Positions 47,545-56,105 of a DNA stretch of 64,000 nucleotides are shown piece after piece. Where the stretch lies: assembly GCF_000007665.1 (NCBI RefSeq), contig NC_006087.1, positions 2,294,001 to 2,358,000 on the forward strand, in the 5' to 3' direction. The translations under genes and the position numbers were made by a program. The DNA comes from Leifsonia xyli subsp. xyli str. CTCB07 (lineage in GTDB: Bacteria; Actinomycetota; Actinomycetes; Actinomycetales; Microbacteriaceae). Numbering within the stretch: the stretch's first letter is position 1; each line of letters begins with the position of its first letter. The notes below the pieces were generated by a model. The model searched no databases, had not been told where the DNA came from, and worked only from the letters and a program-made list of their open reading frames with translations.

Positions 47545-48350
47545 CCATCAAGAACAGCACGAGCGACGTTCCGATCCCGAAGACCAGCAAGCAGGTCTCC
47601 TCGAAGCTTGCCTATCTCGCCCGGGCGTTGAAGACGCCAACGATCGGGAGGGTTTGGGAAGACCTCGCCGGCCGAGCCAGAGACGAGAACTGGGCGCATG
47701 AGGAATACCTCGCCGCGGTCCTGGAACGCCAGCTCGCGGACCGGGAATCAGCGGGCACCACGATGCGAATCCGGACCGCGCACTTCCCCGCGATCAAAAC
47801 CTTGGAGGACTTCAACCTCGACCACCTCCCGTCGCTGCGCAAGGATCTTCTCGCACACCTGGCGACATCGACGTTCGTCGTGAAAGCGGAGAACGTGATC
47901 CTCCTCGGCCCTCCCGGGATCGGGAAGACCCACCTCGCGATCGGTCTTGGCGTCAAGGCCACTCACTCCGGGCACAGTGTCTTGTTCGACACCGCGAACA
48001 ACTGGATCGCCCGCCTCGCGGCCGCTCACCACCAGGGACAGCTCGAAGCCGAACTGAAGAAGATCCGCCGTTACAAGCTCATCATCATCGACGAGATCGG
48101 CTACATCCCCTTCGACACCGACTCCGCGAACCTGTTCTTCCAACTCGTCGCGTCCCGTTACGAACAGGGCTCGATCATGGTCACCAGCAACCTGCCGTTC
48201 AGCCGCTGGGGCGAGATCTTCGGAGACGACGTCGTCGCTTCAGCGATGATCGACCGCCTCGTCCACCACTCCGAAGTCCTCACCCTCAACGGAGACTCCT
48301 ACCGCACCCACGGACGCCGCGACCTCATCAAACAGACCGACAAGAACTAA
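47541..48350 (+). CDS. istB: IS21 helper ATPase IstB
   Basis: 269 residues from ATG 47541, overlapping istA by ATGA. AAA+ ATPase with Walker A LLGPPGIGKTHLAIGLG and Walker B LIIIDEIGYIPFD, then MVTSNLPFSRWGEIFGDD. It delivers target DNA to IstA. Intact, but without a working partner here. Confidence 0.93.
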   Translation: MTIKNSTSDVPIPKTSKQVSSKLAYLARALKTPTIGRVWEDLAGRARDENWAHEEYLAAVLERQLADRESAGTTMRIRTAHFPAIKTLEDFNLDHLPSLRKDLLAHLATSTFVVKAENVILLGPPGIGKTHLAIGLGVKATHSGHSVLFDTANNWIARLAAAHHQGQLEAELKKIRRYKLIIIDEIGYIPFDTDSANLFFQLVASRYEQGSIMVTSNLPFSRWGEIFGDDVVASAMIDRLVHHSEVLTLNGDSYRTHGRRDLIKQTDKN

Positions 48351-48414
48351 GCTCAACCAACGAAGAAGGGGTCCACCCCAAATCGGCGCAAAAGGGTCCA
48401 TTCCAACTCGGCAT

Positions 48415-48609
48415 CAACACCGTCAACGCCCGCTACCGCCGCGCGGTGCGGTCCCGCGGACACTTTCCAAACGACGCTGCGCCGCTGAAGTGCCTCTACC
48501 TCGTGACACGCTCGCTTGACCCGACCGGGCAAGGCAGAGCACGCTGGGCGACGAGATGGAAGCCCGCGCTGAACGCGTTCGCGATCGCCTTCGAAGGCCG
48601 AATCAACTA
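48415..48609 (+). pseudogene. IS256-family transposase C-terminal fragment
   Basis: NTVNARYRRAVRSRGHFPND, AAPLKCLYLVTRSLDPTG, RWKPALNAFAIAFEGRIN then TAA. It differs from the copy at 6.5 kb, so it derives from another isoform. Abuts the IS21 right end. Confidence 0.8.
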
Positions 48610-48733
48610 ATGACCGCCGGCCCAGAAACACCGTTCATCGGACAGACCCTCAGCCTCTGAATTGTCCTGCTCGGGGTCAGTCGACGAGGGTCTGCTTCCA
48701 GTTCGTGGTGACCGGATAAGAAGTTATTCCCTA

Positions 48734-48760
48734 TTAGCACTCTCCATGGGTGAGTGCTAA
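48734..48760. promoter_or_regulatory. CIRCE element (HrcA operator)
   Basis: TTAGCACTC-N9-GAGTGCTAA, an exact match to the CIRCE consensus, 65 bp upstream of hsp20. HrcA binding here represses transcription until heat shock. Confidence 0.93.
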
Positions 48761-48824
48761 TATGGGGTTCGGGTCAGGCGGCCCCCGCGTGACCCTTCGT
48801 TCGCATCGCGAAAGGAGATAGATC

Positions 48825-49247
48825 ATGTCAAATTCGTTCGATGTTTTGAGCCAGCTCGACCGCTTCGCGTCTAGCGTGTTCGACACGGCCCGGTCGCCCC
48901 GGGTGATGCCGGTCGACCTTTTCCGCGAAGGTGATCAGTACGTTCTCAGTGCTGATCTTCCGGGTATTGATCCTGATTCCGTTGACCTTGATGTTGATGG
49001 TCAGTTGCTCACGATTCGGGCGGAGCGTCTCGCACCGTCGAGTGAGAACGTCAAGTGGCTTGTGCATGAGCGACCGTATGGTTCGTATATGCGCCAGTTC
49101 ACTCTCGGTGACGGTGTGGATGTGGAGAAGATCACGGCTAATTATGAGCACGGTGTTCTCTCGGTCATCGTTCCGATGGCTGAGCGTGCCAAGCCGCGGA
49201 AGATTCAGATCGGCTCGGCGCGAGGGCGGAAGGAGGTCGGCGCATGA
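48825..49247 (+). CDS. hsp20: Small heat-shock protein Hsp20
   Basis: 140 residues with the alpha-crystallin domain (MPVDLFREGDQYVLSADLPG, VDGQLLTIRAERLAPSS, ANYEHGVLSVIVPMAERAKP). It is an ATP-independent holdase that keeps unfolding proteins soluble. ATG 48825 follows AAAGGAG. The CIRCE operator upstream predicts HrcA control. Codon use is less GC-biased than in the purine genes. It overlaps the next small gene by ATGA. Confidence 0.95.
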   Translation: MSNSFDVLSQLDRFASSVFDTARSPRVMPVDLFREGDQYVLSADLPGIDPDSVDLDVDGQLLTIRAERLAPSSENVKWLVHERPYGSYMRQFTLGDGVDVEKITANYEHGVLSVIVPMAERAKPRKIQIGSARGRKEVGA

Positions 49248-49417
49248 CCACGATCATCAGCCCGGATCCTCACCGCAAGACCAGCCGGGTGCCGGATCAC
49301 TCGAGGATACGGCTGCCGCGAATCCCGCTCCGATTCGGGCCCAGGGAACCCACTCATCCGTCCTTCTCCGGATGGCCTTTCAATCGCCACGGAGGCCCAC
49401 CCGCACAAGCGGTGTAA
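49244..49417 (+). CDS. 57-residue protein coupled to hsp20
   Basis: ATG 49244 overlaps the hsp20 stop and has GGAAGGAGG nearby. The product (MTTIISPDPHRKTSRVPDHS, then PREPTHPSFSGWPFN) is basic, Pro-rich and probably disordered. It is either a real heat-shock companion or the decayed start of a longer gene. Unrecognised. Confidence 0.4.
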   Translation: MTTIISPDPHRKTSRVPDHSRIRLPRIPLRFGPREPTHPSFSGWPFNRHGGPPAQAV

Positions 49418-49439
49418 AAAAGTTCCACAGGAGACGCAT

Positions 49440-49484
49440 CATGGTAATGGCCTGCACCCTTCCGGGGTGCAGGCCATTACCATG
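49440..49484. terminator. Perfect 20-bp stem-loop after hsp20
   Basis: CATGGTAATGGCCTGCACCC pairs with its full complement around the loop TTCCG. It lies between the hsp20 unit and the convergent muramidase gene. No U-run; probably a bidirectional terminator. Confidence 0.65.
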
Positions 49485-49518
49485 CCGGTTCCACGAGCTC
49501 CTCCGCCACAGGTCAAGG

Positions 49519-50465
49519 TCACCAATGAACGTTATTGGAGAATCGCTTGAGCGCCAGCCTGGTGCCGCGGAAGAAGTCTTGGTCCCCCGGCATGAGGTCG
49601 CCTGGGCCCGCGTAGGGGCTCACATCGTTCCAGTGCTGCCACAGCGTCCAGTGTTTCCACCCACCGGGCAATGCTCCGGGGCCGTCCGATACGTCCGAGA
49701 CCCATTTGGCGATGAACAACGGGTAGGAGGAGAATTTCGTGGTGTTTCCGGTGTACTTCTTCCACCAGGACGGGTTGGTGTAGATGACAGGCTTCACACC
49801 ACCCGTCCTCTTCTCTACGACGGAGACGAACTCGTAGATCCACTTGACGACGTCCTTCGGGGTCATCGCCTTACATTTCTTGATTGCCCACGGCTTCTTC
49901 AGGTCGCTGCAACGGTGCTCCAGGTCAAGCATGGGCGGCAGGATACGCTGAGTGGGCTTCCAGTTGTGGATGGTGTTCATAAAGTGCTTCGCCTGCGAAG
50001 TGCCATCCGACCAGAACGGTCGTCCGAAGTGGTACGACCCGCGATAAAACCCGGTATCTTGGGCTCCCTTCCACTGCGTCTCGTACTGGGGGCTCACGTA
50101 GTCGTCGTCCTCGGTCGCTTTGATGTAAACGAAACGGGCGCCCTTCGACGCCGCATCGCTCCAGTTGACGTCGGTCTGCCAACCACTCACATCATCGCCA
50201 GGCACATAATCCAAAGGCGGAATTGGTCGCGGTCGTTGCCGCACTCTTGGGAGCTTCCATCGCGAGCGAGCATGCTGTCGTCATGAGCGAGCGTGCTACC
50301 AGCGTGGTCTTGGGTGGGATCGCCAGCGCCTCTGTCCGGCTCCGTCGCCGAGGCGGACAAGGAACCACCGAGCCCCACCGCCAGGATCGCAGCTATCACG
50401 GCCGAGACCATACCGACACGCACCGAATGAGCTCGACGTCCTCGCATCATCTTTTGAACGTTCAT
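49519..50465 (-). pseudogene. Secreted GH25 muramidase, frameshift after the signal peptide
   Basis: ATG 50465 starts MNVQKMMRGRRAHSVRVGMV, SAVIAAILAVGLGGSLSASA, a signal peptide, and reads on to a stop at 50187. The catalytic frame begins near GTG 50244 and holds DYVPGDDVSGWQTDVNWSDA, ARFVYIKATEDDDYVSPQYE, PPMLDLEHRCSD and LFIAKWVSDVSDG, the GH25 lysozyme core. One shift between 50187 and 50244 separates export signal and enzyme. A cytoplasmic form started at GTG 50244 would have no evident role. Confidence 0.85.
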
Positions 50466-50673
50466 TAAAAATGACCTCGTTTTCAAAGAAAATCAGTGTA
50501 CCTACGGAGAGCTACGACGATGCCACCGGAGCATGTCGAGTGTCAATGCTGGGGTAAGGCAAGTTGGTGGTTTCTTCTTCGCCGCCGAAGAGTGCGGAAA
50601 TTAACTTTGCGGTGCGTGTCCGGGATCTACAGGAATTAAGGCGATTCACAGTCTCTACGCACACACCCGATCA
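50466..50673. other. Intergenic, divergent promoter region
   Basis: AT-richer. Presumably contains the muramidase promoter. No gene seen. Confidence 0.4.
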
Positions 50674-50697
50674 TCAAACTGACATAAGGGAGATTAT
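50674..50697 (+). promoter_or_regulatory. TA-shared upstream box, copy 3
   Basis: All 24 bp identical to 14322-14345 (begins TCAAACTGACATAAGGGAGA). TATTAT follows directly (50694-50699) and could be the -10 element. 57 bp before the toxin gene. Confidence 0.6.
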
Positions 50698-50754
50698 TAT
50701 CAGCTACAAAATCACGCTTCAAAACGCGGATACAAATCATGCTATGCTTGAAAC

Positions 50755-51042
50755 ATGCCGCCGCGTTGGGAGCCCTCTAGTGACAAGCACGGCGTGTCCC
50801 GCCAGGATCAGGCGTACGCGATCATTCACGCCTCTTATGTGAACATCACGGACGAACCGGCTCCGGCGGGTGGGCAGATCGTGGTCTATATCGGTCCTGA
50901 ACATGCACAGACGGATCGCGAGTTGGAGATTCTGGTGCTTGAGTTCGCGGAGTCGGGTCGTGAGGCTTTGATCTTCCATGCAATGTCGTTGGGACCAAAG
51001 TGGCGCCGATATCGAGAGGAGAACCCTGATGGCTGGAGATGA
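50755..51042 (+). CDS. Toxin-like protein of a TA pair
   Basis: 95 residues: HGVSRQDQAYAIIHASYVNI, GGQIVVYIGPEHAQTDRELE, ILVLEFAESGREALIFHAMS, then LGPKWRRYREE. This is the same general layout as the toxin-like gene at 6040-6315 (F-H-x-M near the C-terminus, RHH partner downstream). It is translated with the antitoxin through a 14-base overlap. Intact, unlike the copy at 6.2 kb. Activity not known. Confidence 0.75.
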   Translation: MPPRWEPSSDKHGVSRQDQAYAIIHASYVNITDEPAPAGGQIVVYIGPEHAQTDRELEILVLEFAESGREALIFHAMSLGPKWRRYREENPDGWR

Positions 51043-51379
51043 GATTAACTTCGACGCGCTGGCGGAGCGTCTGACCGATCCGAACGTGGCGATCCGTACC
51101 AAGAAGGTGCTGCGCGGCGAGGAGGCCGCCGCATACGGGCGAGCCATGCTGCTGAGCGAGTATGGCAGTGAGGAGGCTCTCGCGGCAGCGCTGATTGCCC
51201 CGGGTCGGCCAAAGCTGGGCAGCGGTCGACGCGGGCCGTCTCCGACGGTGCGTGCGCGAATCTCCGAGCAGGACTTCGCCGAGCTCGCGCAGCTGCGCGA
51301 AGAGACCGGTCGGACAGAAGCGGACCTTGTTCGCGAAGGCGTGCATTTGCTGCTCGCACAGCACAAGCGCGCGAGCTGA
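51029..51379 (+). CDS. RHH-type antitoxin
   Basis: 116 residues: INFDALAERLTDPNVAIRTK, GSGRRGPSPTVRARISEQDF, AELAQLREETGRTEADLVRE. The C-terminal half is a ribbon-helix-helix segment. It follows the toxin-like gene and likely represses the operon. Confidence 0.8.
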   Translation: MAGDEINFDALAERLTDPNVAIRTKKVLRGEEAAAYGRAMLLSEYGSEEALAAALIAPGRPKLGSGRRGPSPTVRARISEQDFAELAQLREETGRTEADLVREGVHLLLAQHKRAS

Positions 51380-51382
51380 CGC

Positions 51383-51646
51383 GTGCGCCGTAGGACTCAG
51401 CTCGAGCCGCAGTCGGCCATCCCGAGTGCCGAGGATCGTCGGAAGCACCTGGACTTCATCCAGGCGGTGATCACACGGATGGCGTCCGCTGCAGCGGACG
51501 CCAAGGGGTGGGCGTTAACGGTTGCTGTTGCGGCGTTCGGTTTTGCCGCGACAAAGCAATCCTACTTGATCGCGCTCCTGGGCCTCGGCGCGGTCGTCGT
51601 CTTCGGCGCGCTCGACTCCCGTTATCTCCGGGAGGAGCGAAAGTAA
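51383..51646 (+). pseudogene. Two-span membrane protein, apparently truncated
   Basis: GTG 51383 lies directly after the antitoxin. RRKHLDFIQAVITRMASAAA, DAKGWALTVAVAAFGFAATK, YLIALLGLGAVVVFGALDSR, YLREERK, then TAA. It matches a family of small proteins with a helical start and two membrane spans that usually continues beyond L-R-Q/E-E-x-x-F-R for another 60 or more residues. The C-terminal part is missing or out of frame. Relatives often neighbour defence or TA genes; that link is from memory of the family, not shown here. Confidence 0.5.
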
Positions 51647-51918
51647 GGAGTTCAGTTTGGAATCGATCGCACAAGGAGCGACAGGCCGCGGGTTCTTGGC
51701 TACCTTGTCCGGAACTGATCCGTATGCGCTCCGGTTTGCTCGGGACGAGGGGCTTCGTTCGATGAATTGATCGACCTCATGTCTCAGAATTCGTCCGCTT
51801 GGCTGATTGATGAGGCTATCCTTAGTGCGCGTGTCATGGATGCTTTGGCAGAGTTCGTGAGCAGCATTGCTCATAGAGTTCAATCCGAGTGGCGCGATTT
51901 TGCCGACGTCCTTAGCGC
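51647..51918. other. Decayed tail before IS21/IS30 debris
   Basis: A plus frame 51767-51915 (MIDLMSQNSSAWLIDEAILS, ARVMDALAEFVSSIAHRVQS) is protein-like but short and runs into the IS21 end. It may be the lost end of the upstream protein or another gene. Not recognised. Confidence 0.3.
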
Positions 51919-51957
51919 TGTTGATGCCGAGTTGGAATGGACCCTTTTGCGCCGATT
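51919..51957 (-). repeat. 39-bp IS21 terminal fragment
   Basis: Exact complement of 48381-48419, the right tip of the IS21 element, immediately followed by the IS30 left end. Confidence 0.9.
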
Positions 51958-51960
51958 CTT

Positions 51961-52178
51961 GGGTTCTAGCGGTTGTTGCAACATCTGGAGTTTCTAGGAG
52001 TTGCAAGGACCGTGTCCCGTTTAAGGCGCAGTGCGGGGAAGAGGAAGTACACCCAGGCGGAGCGTGAAGCCTTCTTCGTCATTTTCAAGGAGTCCAGGAG
52101 TACGACGATCGCGGCGAGGGAGCTAGGGTTCAACCCCGCGACGTGCGCGCAATGGGTTCGCAAGGCTGGCCTGGCTAG
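51961..52178 (+). pseudogene. IS30 left-end fragment
   Basis: Nearly identical to 28399-28616 (left terminal repeat and first 55 codons, to WVRKAGLA). It ends at the CTAG where IS481 inserted; the remainder of IS30 is gone on the far side. Confidence 0.9.
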
Positions 52179-53290
52179 GTGTGATGTCCAGGGGGGTTGT
52201 TTCGGCGATACGGTCGTGAGGAGTTGAGGGGCGAGGGCCTCCGGTTGTGAAGTGGAGCTGTTCAGTTCAACCGCTTCACGATCCAGGAGGCCTTCGTGTC
52301 CCACGTTAACGCTGCTCTCACACCGCGCGCTCGTCTGCGCCTTGCCAGGCTCATCGTCGAGGACCATTGGCTGGTCTCCGTCGCAGCGAAGATGTTTATG
52401 GTCTCGCCCGTTACCGCGCGGAAATGGGCGGCGAGGTTCCGCGCCGAAGGCACGGGAGGGATGACCGACCGGTCTAGCCGCCCACGATCGATGCCAACGC
52501 GGACGCCGTTGCCCGTGCTCAAGCGGATCGTGCGGGCGAGGTGGCGACGACGCCTGGGGCCGGTGCAGATCGCCGGCGAGCTTGGCCTTCCCGCCTCGAC
52601 CGTCCACGCCGTCCTGGTGTGCTGCCGCATCAACCGGCTCTGCACCATTGATCGGGTCACGGGCGAGCCGATCCGTCGCTACGAGCACGACCACCCTGGA
52701 TCGCTGATCCATGTCGACGTGACGAAGTTCGGCAACATCCCCGACGGCGGCGGCTGACGATTCGTCGGCCGCGTCCAGGGCGAACGCAACCGGGAAGCGA
52801 CCGCCACCCGCACGAAGAGCAGGAACCACCGCTACGAGCCACGGTTGGGCACCGTGTTCGTCTACACGATCATCGACGACCACTCCCGCGTCGCCTACGC
52901 CGAGATCTGCTCCGACGAGAAGGCGGACACCGCGATCGGTGTCCTGCGGCGTGCTGTCGCCTGGTTCGCCGACCGGGATGTCAGCGTCGAACTCGTCCTC
53001 TCGGACAACGGCTCCGCCTACAAGTCCTACGCCTGGCGAGACGCCTGCACAGAGCTCGGGATCAGGGCGAAGAAGACCCGACCATACCGACCACAGACCA
53101 ACGGGAAGATCGAACGCTTCCACCGCACACTCGCCGACGGCTGGGCCTACGCCCGGTTCTATGGTTCAGAGGCCGAACGACGAGAAGCACTCCCCGGCTG
53201 GCCCCACTTCTACAATCATCACCAGCACCACTCCGCCATCAGAGCCCCACCCATTAGCAGAATCGACAACAACCTCCCTGGACATCACAC
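52179..53290 (+). mobile_element. IS481-family element with CTAG duplication
   Basis: Terminal inverted repeats (GTGTGATGTCCAGGGGGGTT at the left; AACCTCCCTGGACATCACAC at the right) between CTAG at 52175-52178 and 53291-53294. Transposase gene inside with one nonsense codon. Confidence 0.88.
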
Positions 53291-53294
53291 CTAG
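52296..53294 (+). pseudogene. IS481-family transposase, Trp-to-stop
   Basis: GTG 52296 after AGGAGG. AKMFMVSPVTARKWAARFRA, SLIHVDVTKFGNIPDGGG, then TGA at 52755-52757 where relatives have Trp (G-G-G-W), and on in the same frame: RFVGRVQGERNREAT, VFVYTIIDDHSRVAYAEICS, VLSDNGSAYKSYAW, RPYRPQTNGKIERFHRTLAD. A single TGG-to-TGA change inactivates it. The stop codon TAG comes from the flanking CTAG. Confidence 0.9.
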
Positions 53295-54361
53295 AGCTGC
53301 GCCATGATCTGCCGGGCGATCACGCGCCCGGCACGGTTCGCGCCGATGGTGCTCGCCTGCGGCCAATACCCGGCAAGGAATATCCGCGGGTCCTGCCAGG
53401 ACATCCCCGACGCGACGGGGAGACCGCCGGCCTTCTACCGGAGCTTGAGCGGGGCCAGGTGGCGCAGCTCCGGCCGGAAGCCGGTGGCCCAGATGATCGC
53501 CTGCGCTTCGGTGAACGTCGCATCCTCCCAGCGCACGCCACCGGCCTCGACCCGGGAGAACATGGGCCGTTCCACCAGCAGGCCGCGCTCGATGCCCGCA
53601 GCGATGCGCCGCGTGCGGGCGACGCCGGTGCCGCTAACGATGCCCGGCAGGGCTTGACCGGCACGGGCCGCGGCATCCTGCTGCGCCACCGCGGCGACAC
53701 CGCCCTCGATCGTCAGCTCGGGCTCATCGCGGAAGTCGACCGGGCGACGGGTCGCCCAGGTAAGGGACGCTGCGACTCCCTCAAGCTCCAGGAGGAAGCC
53801 GATCGCGCTCGTCCCTCCGCCGACGACGACCGACTGACCGGCGAACTCTTCGGAGCTGAGATAGGTCGAGGTGTGCAGCTGACGTCCCGCGAAGTCGTTC
53901 ATCCCGGGATACCACGGGATGAACGGCGCACCCCAGGTCCCGGTCTCATTGACGACGATCCTCGTGGTGATCTCGCCCGCGCTGTGCCGCACGACGCGGT
54001 CGGCGACGCGGTCGAAGACGCTGTCCACCGAGACGGGACGCTGCACCTCCAGACCGAAGTGCTCCTCGTAGCGGCGATAGTAGCCGGAGACGATGTCCTT
54101 GGCGGGGAGAGAACGATCGGCGGTCTCGAAGCTGAGACCGACCTCGGACATCCCCGGGAGGTCGTTGACATGATGGGCGCTGCCGAGCCGGAGCGCGTCC
54201 CAGCGGTGCTGCCAGGCTCCGCCCGCGCCGGGGCCGCGATCGACGAGGACGAACTCCCGCCCCGGCGTCAGATCGAACCGACGCAGGTAGTAGGCGACGG
54301 CGAGGCCCGCCTGACCCGCGCCGACGATCACTACGGAAGCGTCGGTCATCGTTGCTGTCAC
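53291..54361 (-). pseudogene. Flavin-containing monooxygenase-like protein, nonsense near the end
   Basis: ATG 54361. FAD-binding VVIVGAGQAGLAVAYYLRRF, NADPH-binding VVVGGGTSAIGFLLELEG and the AIIWATGFRPELRHL motif. TAG at 53435-53437 falls where relatives have Glu (LHLR-E-KAGG). The frame then continues KAGGLPVASGMSWQDPRIFL, AGYWPQASTIGANRAGRVIA to the IS481 CTAG. The truncated product lacks the last 45 or so residues, so activity is doubtful but not excluded. Confidence 0.85.
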
Positions 54362-54500
54362 ACAACTATTTCATCATCTCTCGCTGTGGGCGAACTCCGG
54401 GCCCCCGAGGGGTCGCATGCTAAACTCGACGCTAGTTTTCACTGTTTCTGATTCGATCCCCGGGCGCCATCCCCGGGCCGGGACCAAAAGGGGGTCACGC
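54362..54500. other. Divergent promoter region
   Basis: Holds the promoters of the monooxygenase remnant and the DUF3073 gene; no further gene. Confidence 0.4.
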
Positions 54501-54722
54501 ATGGGGCGCGGCCGTCAAAAGGCGAAGCACACGAAGATCGCTCGCCAGCTGAAATCGTTCAGTCCGGACGTGAACTACGACGCGCTGGAACGTGAGCTGA
54601 CCGGGCACTCCCACGACGACGCCGACCAGTACGCCAAGTGGGCCGACTACGAGCCGGGCGACGAGTACGGCGACTACGGTACGGAGGACACCTCCCCGAC
54701 GGAGACCCCGAACCGCGCCTGA
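54501..54722 (+). CDS. DUF3073 family protein
   Basis: 73 residues: MGRGRQKAKHTKIARQLKSF, SPDVNYDALERELTG, ADQYAKWADYEPGDEYGDYG. Basic start and acidic end, typical of this small actinobacterial family, which is conserved next to purM. Role unknown. Confidence 0.92.
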   Translation: MGRGRQKAKHTKIARQLKSFSPDVNYDALERELTGHSHDDADQYAKWADYEPGDEYGDYGTEDTSPTETPNRA

Positions 54723-54914
54723 CCCCACGGGGCCAAGACCCTCTGCGCGGTGCGGCGGCTGTCCTTCCCTGTCGGGGAAAGGCGGGCCCGGTCTCGCACA
54801 GGAGCAGAACGCCCTGGCCGACGACAGCCACCGGACCGCCCGCGGAAGACAGCGGCCGGGCGCGGCGGCGCAGAGGTGGTCCTCCCGACGGGGCCACGGA
54901 GCCACCCGGCGTCT

Positions 54915-54949
54915 CCCCCGGGGAAAAAGAGATCGGGTCTCCCCGGGGG
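54915..54949. terminator. Bidirectional terminator between convergent genes
   Basis: CCCCCGGGGA pairs with TCCCCGGGGG around a 15-base loop, between the DUF3073 and purM stops. Confidence 0.55.
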
Positions 54950-54962
54950 GGAATAAAAAGAC

Positions 54963-56081
54963 TCAGCCGGAGTATGCCCCCACGAGCCGCACGGCCCCGC
55001 CCTGCACACCCTTCGCGCCCTGCTCGAAACCGGCGAGGTCGCGCACGGCGGTCGAGACGGTCCCCGCCGCCCAGGTGGGGATGCCGTCCGCGGTCAGCGC
55101 TGCGGCAACCGCACCGGCGCTCTCCGGCGACACCACCGCGAACATCCCGACACCCAGGTTCCAGGTTCCCTCGGTGGATTCGAGTGTGCTGCCCGAAAGA
55201 TCGGCCAGCACGCGGAAGACAGGCGACGGCGACCAGCTGGACCGGTCGACCTCGACCCACGATCCAACGGGGAGGACGCGCGCCAAGTTGGCCGCGATGC
55301 CGCCGCCGGTGACATGGCTGAGCGAGTGGACGCCCGCGCCGAGCGCCGGGTCCTGGAGGACACGGAGCAGCGACGCCGTGTAGAGGCGCGTCGGTTCGAG
55401 GAGGGCCTGGCCGACGAGGCCGCCGAACTCGGGCAGGTCGTCGGTGAAAGCGATGCCACGTCCCGCGAGGATGTGACGGACGAGGGAGAAGCCGTTCGAG
55501 TGCAGACCGGAGGACGCCATCGCGAGCACGGTGTCGCCGTCGCGAACCCGCTCCGCACCGAGCAGCGCGTCGGCCTCGACCACACCGGTCGCCGCGCCCG
55601 CCACATCGTAGTCGTCGGGTCCGAGCAGGCCGGGGTGCTCAGCGGTCTCGCCGCCGACGAGCGCCGTGCCGGTCGCGGCGCAGGCGCGTGCGATGCCCTC
55701 GACGATCGCGGCGATGCGCTCGGGGACCACCCGGCCGCAGGCGATGTAGTCGGTCATGAACAGCGGCCGGGCGCCGACGACGACGATATCGTCCACGACC
55801 ATCCCGACCAGGTCCTGGCCGATGGTGTCGTGCTTGCCGATGGCCTGGGCGATGGCGACCTTCGTGCCGACGCCGTCGGTGGAAGTCGCCAGCAGCGGGC
55901 GCCGGAACCCCTTCAGCGCGGACACGTCGAACAGCCCGGCGAACCCGCCGAACCCGCCGAACACCTCGGCCCCGTACGTGCGCGAGACAGCGGCCTTCAT
56001 CAGCTCGACGGCACGATCGCCGGCGGCGGTGTCGACACCGGCGGCGTAGGAGAAGGACGGGGAAGCGGAGGGTTCGATCAC
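54963..56081 (-). CDS. purM: Phosphoribosylformylglycinamidine cyclo-ligase (AIR synthetase)
   Basis: 372 residues. ATP-dependent ring closure of FGAM to AIR, step 5 of purine synthesis. Features: SYAAGVDTAAGDRAVELMKA, LLATSTDGVGTKVAIAQAIG, HDTIGQDLVGMVVDDIVVVG, ALVGGETAEHPG and the Gly-rich HVTGGGIAANLARVLP. Full length. It is transcribed with purF upstream on the same strand, although 435 bp containing a RES remnant separates them. Confidence 0.96.
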   Translation of the reverse strand: MIEPSASPSFSYAAGVDTAAGDRAVELMKAAVSRTYGAEVFGGFGGFAGLFDVSALKGFRRPLLATSTDGVGTKVAIAQAIGKHDTIGQDLVGMVVDDIVVVGARPLFMTDYIACGRVVPERIAAIVEGIARACAATGTALVGGETAEHPGLLGPDDYDVAGAATGVVEADALLGAERVRDGDTVLAMASSGLHSNGFSLVRHILAGRGIAFTDDLPEFGGLVGQALLEPTRLYTASLLRVLQDPALGAGVHSLSHVTGGGIAANLARVLPVGSWVEVDRSSWSPSPVFRVLADLSGSTLESTEGTWNLGVGMFAVVSPESAGAVAAALTADGIPTWAAGTVSTAVRDLAGFEQGAKGVQGGAVRLVGAYSG

Positions 56082-56105
56082 CGGTCCATGCTATCGGGGC
56101 CGGAT

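Larger units (their letters stand above)
46214..48419 (+). mobile_element. IS21-family element
   Basis: IstA and IstB genes framed by multiple terminal repeats of the type T(T)GGAATGGACCCC (46232-46265 and, inverted, 48366-48419). IstA is broken and IstB intact. A 39-bp piece of the right end recurs at 51919-51957. Confidence 0.85.
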
